Positions 42,586 through 51,728 of a DNA stretch of 64,000 nt are shown here, piece after piece. Each line of letters opens with the position of its first letter. Positions within the stretch are counted from its first letter, which is position 1. The translations under genes were made by a program, and so were the position numbers. The DNA is from Actimicrobium sp034313845 (GTDB lineage Bacteria > Pseudomonadota > Gammaproteobacteria > Burkholderiales > Burkholderiaceae_D): NCBI RefSeq assembly GCF_034313845.1, contig NZ_JAVIWN010000003.1. One strand, 5' to 3'. The notes below the pieces were generated by a model. That model made no database searches. It was not told the origin of the DNA and saw only the letters and a list, made by a program, of their open reading frames with translations.

Positions 42586-43737
42586 ATGCAACTTACTCAA
42601 CAACGACCTTATGCTGCGCCGGTAGGGTTTTTCAAGCGGCTCGGACCCGTGGACTGGTTATTTGCGCTGGTACTGGTCGCGAGTTCTTTCTACGCGCTGA
42701 ACCGGTTTGGCGCTTTCATGGATTATTACGAAAAATTGATTCTCGTTCTGGCCGCGCCGGTCTTCGCGTGGCTTGGTTGGCAATGGAAACCGATCCGTCC
42801 GTTAATGCTGGGCCTGGCAGTGCTGTCGCTGTCGGCGATGGCAATGTACGGTGGCGTGCTTGACATGGCTAACAAGAAATTTTTTCTTAAATACTTGTTG
42901 TCTAGCCAGTCGGCCATTCTCTGGATGAGTGTGCTCTTCTTTCTGTCGACCTTGTTTTATTGGGGCGGGTTGGTCGCACGCTCGGACTTCGGTAGCGCCA
43001 TAGGGAGCAAGCTGTGCTGGGCGGCTGTCGTATTCGGATTTACGGGTATGCTGGTTCGCTGGTATGAGTCTTACTTGATCGGCGTGGATGTTGGCCACAT
43101 TCCCGTGTCGAACTTATATGAAGTATTCGTGCTGTTCTGCATGATTACGGCACTGTTTTATCTGTATTACGAACAACATTACAAGACTCGCCAGATGGGC
43201 CCGTTCGTGCTGCTGGTCATTTCTGCCGCAGTCGGATTTCTGCTGTGGTACACAATCAGCCGTGATGCCGCGCAGATCCAGCCTCTGGTTCCTGCTTTGC
43301 AAAGCTGGTGGATGAAAATCCACGTGCCAGCTAATTTCGTCGGTTACGGGACATTCTCGCTGGCAGCAATGGTCGCTGTCGCCTATCTGCTCAAGTCAAA
43401 TGGCTATTTAGCCGACCGTTTGCCGGCCCTGGAAGTGCTCGACGATGTGATGTACAAATCGATCGCGGTCGGTTTCACATTTTTTACTATTGCCACTATT
43501 CTTGGTGGTTTGTGGGCAGCCGAAGCGTGGGGTGGCTACTGGTCATGGGATCCAAAGGAAACTTGGGCACTAATCGTCTGGCTGAATTATGCAGCCTGGT
43601 TGCACATGCGCTTGATGAAAGGTTTGCGCGGACGTTTTGCTGCCTGGTGGGCGTTGATCGGGTTACTCATTACGACGTTTGCATTCCTTGGCGTAAATAT
43701 GTTCCTGTCAGGCCTGCATAGTTACGGCGAACTCTGA
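42586..43737 (+). CDS. ccsB: System II cytochrome c biogenesis protein CcsB/CcsA
   Basis: The heme-handling partner of ResB. ATG 42586 is chosen because GGAG at 42576-42579 is 6 bases away, giving 383 aa; an earlier GTG at 42562 is possible. It has about eight membrane segments. The tryptophan-rich WWD heme motif is seen as WGGYWSWDPKETWAL near residue 310, and conserved histidines occur in DVGHIPVSNLYE, KIHVPANFVGY and WLHMRLM. Function is inferred from family and context with cytochrome c4 and resB. Confidence 0.95.
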   Translation: MQLTQQRPYAAPVGFFKRLGPVDWLFALVLVASSFYALNRFGAFMDYYEKLILVLAAPVFAWLGWQWKPIRPLMLGLAVLSLSAMAMYGGVLDMANKKFFLKYLLSSQSAILWMSVLFFLSTLFYWGGLVARSDFGSAIGSKLCWAAVVFGFTGMLVRWYESYLIGVDVGHIPVSNLYEVFVLFCMITALFYLYYEQHYKTRQMGPFVLLVISAAVGFLLWYTISRDAAQIQPLVPALQSWWMKIHVPANFVGYGTFSLAAMVAVAYLLKSNGYLADRLPALEVLDDVMYKSIAVGFTFFTIATILGGLWAAEAWGGYWSWDPKETWALIVWLNYAAWLHMRLMKGLRGRFAAWWALIGLLITTFAFLGVNMFLSGLHSYGEL

Positions 43738-43813
43738 TTTTTTGAATGTCGTGTAAGGTGGACTCGGTAAAGCAGACCAAGTCCTATCTAACAGTTCAAA
43801 TCACGGAGTTACG

Positions 43814-44794
43814 ATGCTGATTAAACGCAGTCCCAACGGGATCGATTTACCTTACTCTTCCGAAATCACACCGCGTGCAATTTTCGAGGCACGCCGCAGC
43901 TTCATCAAGCAACTGGCCGTCGGCTCAATCGCCAGCGGTGCGTTGCTTGAAATGGCTGGCAGGGAAGCATTTGCTCAGTCGCCATCGGCGACAAAACTGG
44001 CTGGAAAAACAAATCCTGCTTACGTGCTGATGGATAAAGCCACCTCGTACAAGGACGCCACGACCTACAATAATTTTTATGAGTTCGGTACTGACAAGAC
44101 CGATCCGGCGAAATATGCCGGAACGCTCAAGCCGCGTCCCTGGACTATCTCCATCGAAGGCGAAGTCAAAAAACCAATGACGCTTGATCTCGACAGTCTG
44201 ATGAAACTGGCACCGCTTGAAGAGCGGGTCTATCGTCTGCGCTGCGTCGAGGGATGGTCAATGGTGATACCTTGGGTCGGCTACTCGCTGTCCGAATTAA
44301 TCAAAAAGGTGGAGCCTAACGGCAATGCCAAATATATCGAATTTATTTCATTGGCGGACAAGGCACGGATGCCCGGTTTAGGAAGTCCTGTCCTGGAATG
44401 GCCCTATGTCGAAGGACTGCGGTTGGATGAGGCAAATCACCCGCTGGCATTATTGGGGTTAGGCATGTATGGGGAGGTTTTGCCAAACCAGAATGGCGCA
44501 CCGGTTCGTATCATCGTGCCATGGAAATACGGTTTCAAATCACCGAAATCGATTGTCAAGATTCGCTTCACCAAAGATGAGCCACGTACCGCCTGGAACG
44601 TCGCTGCATCGCAAGAGTACGGTTTCTATTCGAACGTCAATCCGGAAGTCGATCATCCACGCTGGTCTCAGGCCAGCGAGCGTCGCATCGGAGAAGATGG
44701 CTTGTTCACGAAAAAGCGTAAAACGCTGATGTTCAACGGCTACAGCGACGTAGCTTCGCTGTACAAGGGCATGGATTTGAAAAAGTTTTTCTGA
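43814..44794 (+). CDS. msrP: Methionine sulfoxide reductase catalytic subunit MsrP (YedY)
   Basis: A periplasmic molybdopterin enzyme that repairs oxidised methionines in envelope proteins. It is 326 aa. The twin-arginine signal is ARRSFIKQLAVGSIASGALL near residues 27-46. The molybdenum-ligand cysteine lies in RLRCVEGWSMVIPWVGY. GSPVLEWPYVEGLRLDEA and VPWKYGFKSPKSIVKI are family segments. msrQ starts 2 bases after its stop. The usual electron route is from quinols via MsrQ. Confidence 0.95.
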   Translation: MLIKRSPNGIDLPYSSEITPRAIFEARRSFIKQLAVGSIASGALLEMAGREAFAQSPSATKLAGKTNPAYVLMDKATSYKDATTYNNFYEFGTDKTDPAKYAGTLKPRPWTISIEGEVKKPMTLDLDSLMKLAPLEERVYRLRCVEGWSMVIPWVGYSLSELIKKVEPNGNAKYIEFISLADKARMPGLGSPVLEWPYVEGLRLDEANHPLALLGLGMYGEVLPNQNGAPVRIIVPWKYGFKSPKSIVKIRFTKDEPRTAWNVAASQEYGFYSNVNPEVDHPRWSQASERRIGEDGLFTKKRKTLMFNGYSDVASLYKGMDLKKFF

Positions 44795-44796
44795 TC

Positions 44797-45408
44797 ATGG
44801 TTCTTAAGTCACTGTCAACCAGACAAATGTCGTGGTTAAAAGGCGGGTTGTTCATGCTTGGCCTGGCACCGTTTGTCAGGCTGGTGGCGGCCATATTCAC
44901 CGATCAGTTGGGTGCAAATCCAGTCGAGTTCATCACGCGCAATACGGGTGACTGGACTCTCTATCTGTTGTGTCTCACGCTTGCCATTACACCGCTGCGC
45001 AAGCTCACAGGTTGGAACTGGCTGATCAAGTTGCGACGTATGACGGGCTTGTTCGCGTTCTTTTACGTAGCCTTGCACTTCACCACGTTCCTATGGTTCG
45101 ACCATGCTTTTGATGTGGCAGCGATGTTCAAGGATGTCGTCAAACGCCCATTCATTACCGTCGGCTTTGCAGCATTCGTATTGCTCATTCCCCTTGCGGT
45201 CACGAGCACGAACGCGATGGTGAAGCGACTTGGCGGAAAGCGCTGGCAATGGCTGCACCGATTGATTTATATAATTGTGCCGCTGGGGGTATTGCACTTT
45301 TGGTGGATGAAAGCAGCGAAGAATAATCTGTTCCAGCCTCTATTGTTTGCCGTGCTGGTAGGGGTGTTGCTGGGGATGCGTCTGTTGTGGCGCCGCAAAT
45401 CAACATAA
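44797..45408 (+). CDS. msrQ: Heme-binding membrane subunit MsrQ (YedZ)
   Basis: A heme b membrane protein of 203 aa that passes electrons to MsrP. It has about six membrane segments. Conserved histidines occur in LHFTTFLWFDHAF, WQWLHRLIYIIVPLGVLHFW, and related positions for heme. GDWTLYLLCLTLAITPLRKL is typical of the ferric reductase-like domain. It is coupled to msrP and ends at a terminator shared with the convergent lysA. Confidence 0.94.
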   Translation: MVLKSLSTRQMSWLKGGLFMLGLAPFVRLVAAIFTDQLGANPVEFITRNTGDWTLYLLCLTLAITPLRKLTGWNWLIKLRRMTGLFAFFYVALHFTTFLWFDHAFDVAAMFKDVVKRPFITVGFAAFVLLIPLAVTSTNAMVKRLGGKRWQWLHRLIYIIVPLGVLHFWWMKAAKNNLFQPLLFAVLVGVLLGMRLLWRRKST

Positions 45409-45414
45409 TGAAAA

Positions 45415-45454
45415 TGCCATCCGCCAGGCTCCTGGTCAGATGGCACTTTTTTTT
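45415..45454 (+). terminator. Terminator between msrQ and lysA
   Basis: TGCCATC at 45415-45421 pairs with GATGGCA at 45439-45445, with an inner CCAGG/CCTGG stem, then eight Ts (45447-45454). It serves msrQ; the T run reaches the last bases of the convergent lysA. Confidence 0.85.
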
Positions 45455-46736
45455 ACGGAAGAATTTTTTCCAGTGCGAATAATTGCTCCGGTGTTTCGCG
45501 TTGGCGAACGAGATGGCTTTCGTTGCCATCAACCATGACTTCGGCAGCCCGGCCGCGGGTATTGTAATTCGACGACATGGTCATGCCGTAGGCACCTGCG
45601 GAGCGGATTGCCAGCAAGTCGCCTTCTTCGATGCACAAGGCGCGAGCGCGAGCCAACCAGTCACCCGATTCGCACACCGGTCCGACGATATCCCAGATTG
45701 TCTCCTCGCCATCGCGCAGCACGACCGGCTCGACACCATGCCAGGCCTGATACATGGCTGGACGCATCAGATCGTTCATTGCAGCGTCGACGATTGCAAA
45801 GTTCTTTTCGCTCCCAGGTTTCAGGTATTCGACTCGCGTGAGTAGCACGCCCGCATTCCCGACAATCGAGCGGCCCGGCTCGAACAGCACCTTGATTGGC
45901 GCACCCTGATATTTTTCAGCACGCCAGGCATCGATCTTGCGAAAGAGTCGATTCAAATAATCACTCACAGTGACGGGCACCTCGGCTTCGTAATCTATCC
46001 CTATGCCGCCGCCAATATCGAGGTGATGGATCACGATACCTTCCACGGCAAGCACATCGATAAGCTCAATGAGCTTGTCAAGTGACTCCAGCAACGGCGC
46101 ATCGTCAAGCAGCTGCGAACCGATGTGGCAGTCTATTCCAACGATACTGATACCCGGCAAATTGGCGGCGATTCGATAGATGTCTAACGCATCCTCGATG
46201 GCGACGCCAAATTTGTTTTCCTTGAGGCCAGTAGAAATATACGGATGAGTCTTGGCATCGACATTTGGATTGACCCGCAACGAAATCGATGCGGTTGCAT
46301 TCATCTCGCTCGCAACTTCAGAGAGGCGATGCAGTTCGGATATCGACTCGACATTAAAGCAGGCAATGCCATGCGACAGGGCCAGGCGCATTTCGTCACC
46401 GGTTTTTCCTACTCCGGAAAAAATGACTTTTTTAGGGTCACCGCCAGCAGCGATCACACGCAACAATTCACCGCTTGAGACGATGTCAAAGCCTGATCCC
46501 AACTGACTTAATAAATGCAATACGGCCAGATTGGAATTCGATTTGACCGAATAACACACCAATGCTGTTTGTGAGGTGCGGCCATTCTCGAGACAGGCAT
46601 TGGCATACGACAGATAATTGCGGCTGATCGCGGCTTTCGAGTAGACGTAGGTCGGTGTGCCGAACTCGGTAGCAATGTGTGTCAGTGGGTGGTCTTCGGC
46701 GCATAGTGCGCCGTTCTTGATAGAAAAATGGGACAT
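45453..46736 (-). CDS. lysA: Diaminopimelate decarboxylase
   Basis: LysA makes lysine from meso-diaminopimelate using pyridoxal phosphate. It is 427 aa. The PLP lysine is in CYSVKSNSNLAVL near residue 64. The HIGSQ motif occurs in IVGIDCHIGSQLL, and the glycine-rich phosphate loop in DIGGGIGIDY. The substrate motif FEPGRSIVGNAG and the active-site cysteine in VGPVCESGDWLA are present. lptM lies 11 bases upstream on the same strand, in the usual cyaY-lptM-lysA arrangement. Confidence 0.96.
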   Translation of the reverse strand: MSHFSIKNGALCAEDHPLTHIATEFGTPTYVYSKAAISRNYLSYANACLENGRTSQTALVCYSVKSNSNLAVLHLLSQLGSGFDIVSSGELLRVIAAGGDPKKVIFSGVGKTGDEMRLALSHGIACFNVESISELHRLSEVASEMNATASISLRVNPNVDAKTHPYISTGLKENKFGVAIEDALDIYRIAANLPGISIVGIDCHIGSQLLDDAPLLESLDKLIELIDVLAVEGIVIHHLDIGGGIGIDYEAEVPVTVSDYLNRLFRKIDAWRAEKYQGAPIKVLFEPGRSIVGNAGVLLTRVEYLKPGSEKNFAIVDAAMNDLMRPAMYQAWHGVEPVVLRDGEETIWDIVGPVCESGDWLARARALCIEEGDLLAIRSAGAYGMTMSSNYNTRGRAAEVMVDGNESHLVRQRETPEQLFALEKILP

Positions 46737-46747
46737 GGTGCGGAAGA

Positions 46748-46942
46748 CTATTTAGAAGAAGGTTCAGTCGCGGGAGCCGGTGGCTTAATCGATGGTGCCG
46801 GAGGCGTTGGAGTAGTGGAGATTGCTGTTGGCCTGACCGGAAGTGTCAATGGGCCGCGCTGGCCACAGCCGCCGAGAACAATCCCGCCGGTCAGGATGAG
46901 GGCTGAAAAAAACAGGTGGTGCAGAAGGGAAGAGTGCTTCAC
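46748..46942 (-). CDS. lptM: LptM-like lipoprotein (YifL family)
   Basis: A small lipoprotein of 64 aa. The signal peptide ends in the lipobox LGGC with Cys26 as lipidation site, directly followed by GQRGPLTLP, the diagnostic LptM motif (C-G-x-K/R-G-P-L-x-x-P). The rest is proline/threonine-rich and disordered. In E. coli LptM helps the LptDE lipopolysaccharide translocon mature. It shares an operon with lysA and is divergent from cyaY. Confidence 0.85.
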   Translation of the reverse strand: MKHSSLLHHLFFSALILTGGIVLGGCGQRGPLTLPVRPTAISTTPTPPAPSIKPPAPATEPSSK

Positions 46943-46980
46943 GTTAGAATCTCGGTTCGAATTATCAACTGGAGTTTATC

Positions 46981-47322
46981 ATGACGGAATCCGAATTCCT
47001 GACCTTGGCAGATGCCGCATTGCGGTCGATAGAGACAGCGCTGGAACTGCCTGACATTGTTGATGCTGTCGATGTCGAATGCAGTCGTAGCGGCAACGTG
47101 CTGGAAATCGAATTCGTTGAAAACGGTTCGAAGATCATTGTCAACAGCCAGGCACCGATGCGTGAAATGTGGGTCGCTGCCAAATCTGGTGGTTTTCATT
47201 ACAAGCATGACGGACAGCAATGGCGCAATACACGTGACGACTCCGAATTGTTCACCGCTTTGTCGGCAATGATTAGCCAACAAGGCGGCGCTGAGATTAC
47301 GCTCTCTGCACAAGAAAGTTAA
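46981..47322 (+). CDS. cyaY: Iron-sulfur cluster assembly regulator CyaY (frataxin)
   Basis: CyaY is the bacterial frataxin that binds iron and modulates IscS. The 113-aa protein has the acidic first helix (ESEFLTLADAALRSIETALE) and the frataxin beta sheet with QAPMREMWVAAKSGGFHY. ATG 46981 follows CTGGAGTTTATC. The 38-base gap to divergent lptM is very short for two promoters. Its stop overlaps by 4 bases the end of the convergent PBP1A gene. Confidence 0.93.
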   Translation: MTESEFLTLADAALRSIETALELPDIVDAVDVECSRSGNVLEIEFVENGSKIIVNSQAPMREMWVAAKSGGFHYKHDGQQWRNTRDDSELFTALSAMISQQGGAEITLSAQES

Positions 47323-49679
47323 AACAGTTCGTTCTTGACCTCGTCACGGACTTTTCCGGGTTCCGCTCCAGGACCCGGTTGGTCGTTAATCCCCAGACTT
47401 CCGACGCCCATGCCGGGAGGGTTTTCTGCATAGAAGTAATCACCATTAGCTTGAATGAGGCCGGATGGCACTTCACGCTCGTCAATCGGTACATCCTTCA
47501 GGATTTTCTGCATGTAGTTGATCCAGATTGGCAGCGCGAGCCCACCTCCCGTTTCGCGATTGCCCAAGTTTTTCGGCTGGTCAAAACCAATCCAGGCGAT
47601 ACCGACCAGTTTTTGCTGATAGCCAGCAAACCAGGCATCGAAAGAATCATTGGTTGTCCCGGTTTTGCCACCGATATCGCTGCGGTTCAGTATCAGTGCC
47701 TTTGTGGCAGTGCCGACTTTGACAACATCCTTGAGCATACTGTCCATAAGGAACGCATTGCGGACATCGATGACCCGATTCGCTTCATTGCCCGCCTTGT
47801 CCGGCTCGACCTGCGAAAGTACCTTGCCGTCACTGTCGACAATTTTCGAAATCAGATAGGGACTGATCTTGTAGCCGCCGTTAGCAAAGACCGCGTAAGC
47901 GCCGGCCATTTGTAGTGGGGTCACTGCGCCGGCACCAAGCGCGAGCGTCAGATAAGGGGGATTTTTTTCTGCGTCGAACCCAAAACGGGTCGTATATTCC
48001 TGGCCATATTTCGCACCAATCTTGCTGAGGATGCGGATCGAAATCATGTTTTTCGATTTGGTCAGCCCCCGTCGCATCGTCATGGGACCTTCATATTTCC
48101 CATCGTAGTTTTTTGGCTCCCAAGCTTGTCCGCCAGTCTGGCCGGCACCGAAGCTAATGGGTGCATCATTGATGATGGTGGAGGGTGACAAACCTTTTTC
48201 CAGCGAGGCAGAATAAATGAACGGTTTGAATGACGAGCCAGGCTGACGCCATGCCTGGGTGACGTGATTGAACTTGTTGCGGTTAAAGTCAAAGCCGCCG
48301 ACCAGTGCGCGTATTGCTCCGTCTTCAGTACTGGCTGACACAAACGCCGATTGCACCTCTGGCATCTGTGTAATGCTCCACGACTGACCCTCCTGGACGA
48401 TACGGATGATGGCACCACGTTTGACGCGGCGATTGGGTGGTGCCTTGTCGCTCAGTAGATTCGTTGCGAATGAAAGTCCGGTGCCGGTAATGACAATTTC
48501 TTCACCCGACGCGAGCACGGCGCGGACACTTTTTGATGACGCATCCAGCACGACCGCCGCGATAATGTCATCGCTATCCGGATGGTCGGCCAGTTCGACT
48601 TCAATGGCGTCTTCCGATTCGTCCTTGGTATCCGGGATGTTCATAAAGCCTTCCGGCCCTCGGTAGCCATGTCGTTTTTCATAATCCATTACGCCACGTC
48701 TTAAGGCAATGTAGGCGGCATCCTGATCTGCTTTCGTGATCGTCGTGAAAACGCTCAGGCCACGCGTGTAGGTTTCTTCCTTAAATTGTTCGTAGACCAG
48801 CTGCCGGGTCATCTCGGCAACGTATTCGGCATGCAGCCCGAATTCTGTCGTGTCGGTCTTGATTTTTAGCCCTTCCCGTTGCGCTTCCTTGAACTGGGTT
48901 TCGGTGATGTAGCCCAGTTGATGCATGCGAAAAAGAATGTATTGCTGGCGTGCTTTGGCCCGCTTCGGGTTGACGACCGGGTTGTAAGCGGAGGGTGCCT
49001 TTGGTAGCCCGGCAAGCATCGCTGATTCGGCAATCGAGAGGTCCTGCAATTTTTTCCCGAAATAAATTTGTGCTGCCGAAGAAAATCCGTAGGCTCGTTG
49101 CCCTAGATAAATCTGGTTAAGATACACCTCGAGAATCTGGTCCTTGGTCAGGTTTTGTTCAATTTTCCAGGCTAATAAAACTTCATAGGCCTTGCGCTTG
49201 AGCGTTTGCTCGCTCGACAGGAAAAAATTGCGAGCGACTTGTTGCGTGATAGTGGAAGCGCCTTGTCGGGTTCCTCCCATCAGGTTGTGCAGGGTCGCCC
49301 TTAAAATGCCGAGATAATCGACGCCTCCGTGTTCGTAGAATCGATCATCCTCGATCGCCAAGACGGCTTTTTTCATTATTTCCGGGATATCTTTGATGCG
49401 AACCAGATTGCGGCGTTCTTCGCCAAACTCACCAAGCAACACATTGTCGGAAGAAAAAATTCTCAACGGAATTTTTGGGCGATAGTCAGTCAGCGAATCG
49501 AGAGGAGGCAATTTCGGATAGGCAAGCGTCAGCGTGAATCCGACAATCAGCGCTGCCGCGACAGCTAATCCTGCTCCTGTCCCGACCAGAATAATCAGTA
49601 TTTTCTTAAGGAGGCCGGAAGCAGGCCGTACAGGCGCGTCTTTTATTAGGGCGGTTGCAGGCGATTTTTTGGTGGTCAT
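47319..49679 (-). CDS. mrcA: Penicillin-binding protein 1A
   Basis: A bifunctional peptidoglycan polymerase and crosslinker, 786 aa from MTTKKSPATALIKDAPVRPA. One membrane anchor lies near residues 25-50. The glycosyltransferase domain has AVLAIEDDRFYEHGGVDYLG with the catalytic Glu, GGTRQGASTITQQVARNFFL, and KRKAYEVLLAWKIEQNLTKD. The transpeptidase domain has the SxxK motif in QPGSSFKPFIYS, the SKN motif in LTKSKNMISI, and KTGTTNDSFDAWFAG. An 18-codon upstream extension is open but unlikely. It is divergent from pilM, the standard ponA-pilM layout. Confidence 0.95.
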   Translation of the reverse strand: MTTKKSPATALIKDAPVRPASGLLKKILIILVGTGAGLAVAAALIVGFTLTLAYPKLPPLDSLTDYRPKIPLRIFSSDNVLLGEFGEERRNLVRIKDIPEIMKKAVLAIEDDRFYEHGGVDYLGILRATLHNLMGGTRQGASTITQQVARNFFLSSEQTLKRKAYEVLLAWKIEQNLTKDQILEVYLNQIYLGQRAYGFSSAAQIYFGKKLQDLSIAESAMLAGLPKAPSAYNPVVNPKRAKARQQYILFRMHQLGYITETQFKEAQREGLKIKTDTTEFGLHAEYVAEMTRQLVYEQFKEETYTRGLSVFTTITKADQDAAYIALRRGVMDYEKRHGYRGPEGFMNIPDTKDESEDAIEVELADHPDSDDIIAAVVLDASSKSVRAVLASGEEIVITGTGLSFATNLLSDKAPPNRRVKRGAIIRIVQEGQSWSITQMPEVQSAFVSASTEDGAIRALVGGFDFNRNKFNHVTQAWRQPGSSFKPFIYSASLEKGLSPSTIINDAPISFGAGQTGGQAWEPKNYDGKYEGPMTMRRGLTKSKNMISIRILSKIGAKYGQEYTTRFGFDAEKNPPYLTLALGAGAVTPLQMAGAYAVFANGGYKISPYLISKIVDSDGKVLSQVEPDKAGNEANRVIDVRNAFLMDSMLKDVVKVGTATKALILNRSDIGGKTGTTNDSFDAWFAGYQQKLVGIAWIGFDQPKNLGNRETGGGLALPIWINYMQKILKDVPIDEREVPSGLIQANGDYFYAENPPGMGVGSLGINDQPGPGAEPGKVRDEVKNELF

Positions 49680-49996
49680 TCTGGATAGAGGGTGATCTTG
49701 GTCTGCGACATTATAACGGCAGCTTTCAAGCACATTAGCTGGTATTGGATACCGTCATTGATATTGTCCCGTCGACAATGCTCGTCGGCTTTTGACAACG
49801 ACATTGCAAATTACCATGTGGAAATTACTTTTACTTTTCCGATGTTATTGCTACGATTTCATGTACCTTCGGAAATCGCAAAAAACATCGGGTTATAAAT
49901 AAGATTTCAGTCACAGATTAATTAGGCTTGCTTGCGGTTTTGACTTGCATTCAGCGAACCTAGTCCACAAAAAAAGCGTTTGCAAGGGGGGTAGTT
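49680..49996. other. Divergent mrcA-pilM intergenic region
   Basis: About 317 bases with no gene. On the - strand a TATAAT lies at 49715-49710 for mrcA, without a clear -35. Toward pilM a TTGACT (about 49940) is seen without a good -10. It presumably holds both promoters. Confidence 0.45.
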
Positions 49997-51076
49997 TTGG
50001 CTCTTGATCTCGGATCACTATTAGGCAGCAAAAATGCGCCAATGATAGGCCTCGATATCAGCACATCCGGCGTCAAACTGGTGGAATTAACAGAGGTCGG
50101 CAAAAATGAGCTGAGACTTGAGCATTACGCTTCAGAGTCCTTGCCTCGCGGAGCAGTTGTAGACGGCAATATTGAAAATATCGAACAAGTTGCTGAAGCC
50201 ATTCGTCGGGTCTGGAAAAAAAGCGGTACGCGCGCAAAACTGGTTGCGCTAGGTATGCCACCTGCCTCTGTCATCACCAAAAAAATAGTACTTCCCGGCG
50301 GCCTGTCCGAAGAAGACTTGGAGTTTCAGGTTGAGACAGAAGCTAGTCAGTACATTCCGTTTGCGCTTGACGAAGTAAGTCTCGATTTTGATGTCATTGG
50401 TCCTGCTGCGCACTCTCCCGAAGATGTTGAAGTCCTGATCGCCGCCACGCGCAAGGAAAAAGTGGAAGACCGTGTTGCGGTTGCCGAGGCTGCGGGACTA
50501 AAGCCAATAGTGATGGATATCGAGTCGTATTCTGCCCGTGCTGCACTGGATCGATTGGTTAACCGCTCGTCACAGGGTGGTCGCGGTCAAATCGTTGCAC
50601 TGTTTCAAATAGGCACCCAGGTAACGCATATTTCAGTGCTTCTCGATGGCCAGCCAATTTATGAGCGCGAGCAACCTTTTGGTGGCCATCAATTGACCCA
50701 GGATATCGTGCGTACTTACGGCCTTTCCTATGAAGATGCCGAGTCCAAGAAAAAATCCGGCGACCTCCCGGAAGGGTACGATGCCGAACTGCTTGAGCCC
50801 TTTCTCGACAATGCAGCGCTGGAAGTGACCCGCGCCATACAATTCTTTTTTACCTCCACGCCTTATACCCGTATCGACGAGATTTTCCTCGCCGGCGGCT
50901 GTGCAATTATTGCTGGCCTGACCGAAAAAGTGGCCAGTCGCACCAAAATATCGACTTCTATTGTTAGCCCATTCGACGGTATGCAGCTCGGCACGAGTGT
51001 CAGGGGCAATCAATTGCGCAACGAGGCACCAGCCTATCTGGTTGCCTGCGGGTTGGCACTGCGGAGGTTTGACTAA
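49997..51076 (+). CDS. pilM: Type IV pilus assembly protein PilM
   Basis: PilM is a cytoplasmic actin-like ATP-binding protein that binds the PilN N-terminus. It is 359 aa. The start is TTG 49997, with AAGGGGGG at about 49984-49990. The first actin-like phosphate motif is MIGLDISTSGVKLVELTEVG, and the later ones include QIVALFQIGTQVTHISVL and IFLAGGCAIIAGLTEKVA. The stop overlaps the pilN start (TAATG). It leads the pilMNOPQ operon. Confidence 0.95.
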   Translation: MALDLGSLLGSKNAPMIGLDISTSGVKLVELTEVGKNELRLEHYASESLPRGAVVDGNIENIEQVAEAIRRVWKKSGTRAKLVALGMPPASVITKKIVLPGGLSEEDLEFQVETEASQYIPFALDEVSLDFDVIGPAAHSPEDVEVLIAATRKEKVEDRVAVAEAAGLKPIVMDIESYSARAALDRLVNRSSQGGRGQIVALFQIGTQVTHISVLLDGQPIYEREQPFGGHQLTQDIVRTYGLSYEDAESKKKSGDLPEGYDAELLEPFLDNAALEVTRAIQFFFTSTPYTRIDEIFLAGGCAIIAGLTEKVASRTKISTSIVSPFDGMQLGTSVRGNQLRNEAPAYLVACGLALRRFD

Positions 51077-51714
51077 TGATCCGGATCAATCTGCTACCGC
51101 ATCGCGAAGAGCGACGTAAACAACGTATCAGTGCATTTATCGCGATGATGGGAATGACAGCGCTCGTCGGTGCGCTCGTGGTCCTGTTGGTAGGAGCTGT
51201 TATTGCCAATAAAATTTCAGCTCAAACTCAACGAAACGACTATATCAAAGCAGAAAATAAAAAGCTTGATGAGGAAATCAAGGAGATCGCGACCTTGAAA
51301 GCCGAAATCGAGTCGTTGAAGGCCCGCCAGCAAGCAGTTGAAGACTTGCAGGGGGACCGTAATCAGCCTGTCTATTTGATGGATGAGCTCGTAAAGCAAG
51401 TGCCGGAAGGCGTCTACTTGCGTGCATTCAAACAGGAAGGGCAGCGTGTTGTCTTGAATGGCTATGCGCAGTCGAATGAGCGGGTATCGGAGCTTTTACG
51501 AAATCTTGGCAATAACTCAGCCTGGCTGGAGCGTCCTGATCTGATCGAAATCAGGGCAGCAAATATTGGTCAAGGCAAGGACGCGAAGCGCGTATTTGAT
51601 TTCACCGTGAACGTTGGCATTAAACGACCGCGTGACAACGATCAACTTGCCGGCACTAAATCGACGGAAAAGGCAGCTGGTCCTGCGCCAGCAGTACCGG
51701 TCCAACCTCAATAA
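51076..51714 (+). CDS. pilN: Type IV pilus assembly protein PilN
   Basis: A bitopic inner-membrane protein of the alignment subcomplex, 212 aa. The N-terminal MIRINLLPHREERRK is the conserved peptide bound by PilM. One membrane segment covers about residues 22-45, followed by a coiled coil (about 55-95) and a periplasmic ferredoxin-like domain. The C-terminal 30 residues are low-complexity (Ala/Pro/Gln). Start and stop are tightly linked to pilM and pilO. Confidence 0.94.
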   Translation: MIRINLLPHREERRKQRISAFIAMMGMTALVGALVVLLVGAVIANKISAQTQRNDYIKAENKKLDEEIKEIATLKAEIESLKARQQAVEDLQGDRNQPVYLMDELVKQVPEGVYLRAFKQEGQRVVLNGYAQSNERVSELLRNLGNNSAWLERPDLIEIRAANIGQGKDAKRVFDFTVNVGIKRPRDNDQLAGTKSTEKAAGPAPAVPVQPQ

Positions 51715-51728
51715 ATGAAAGACCCGAG

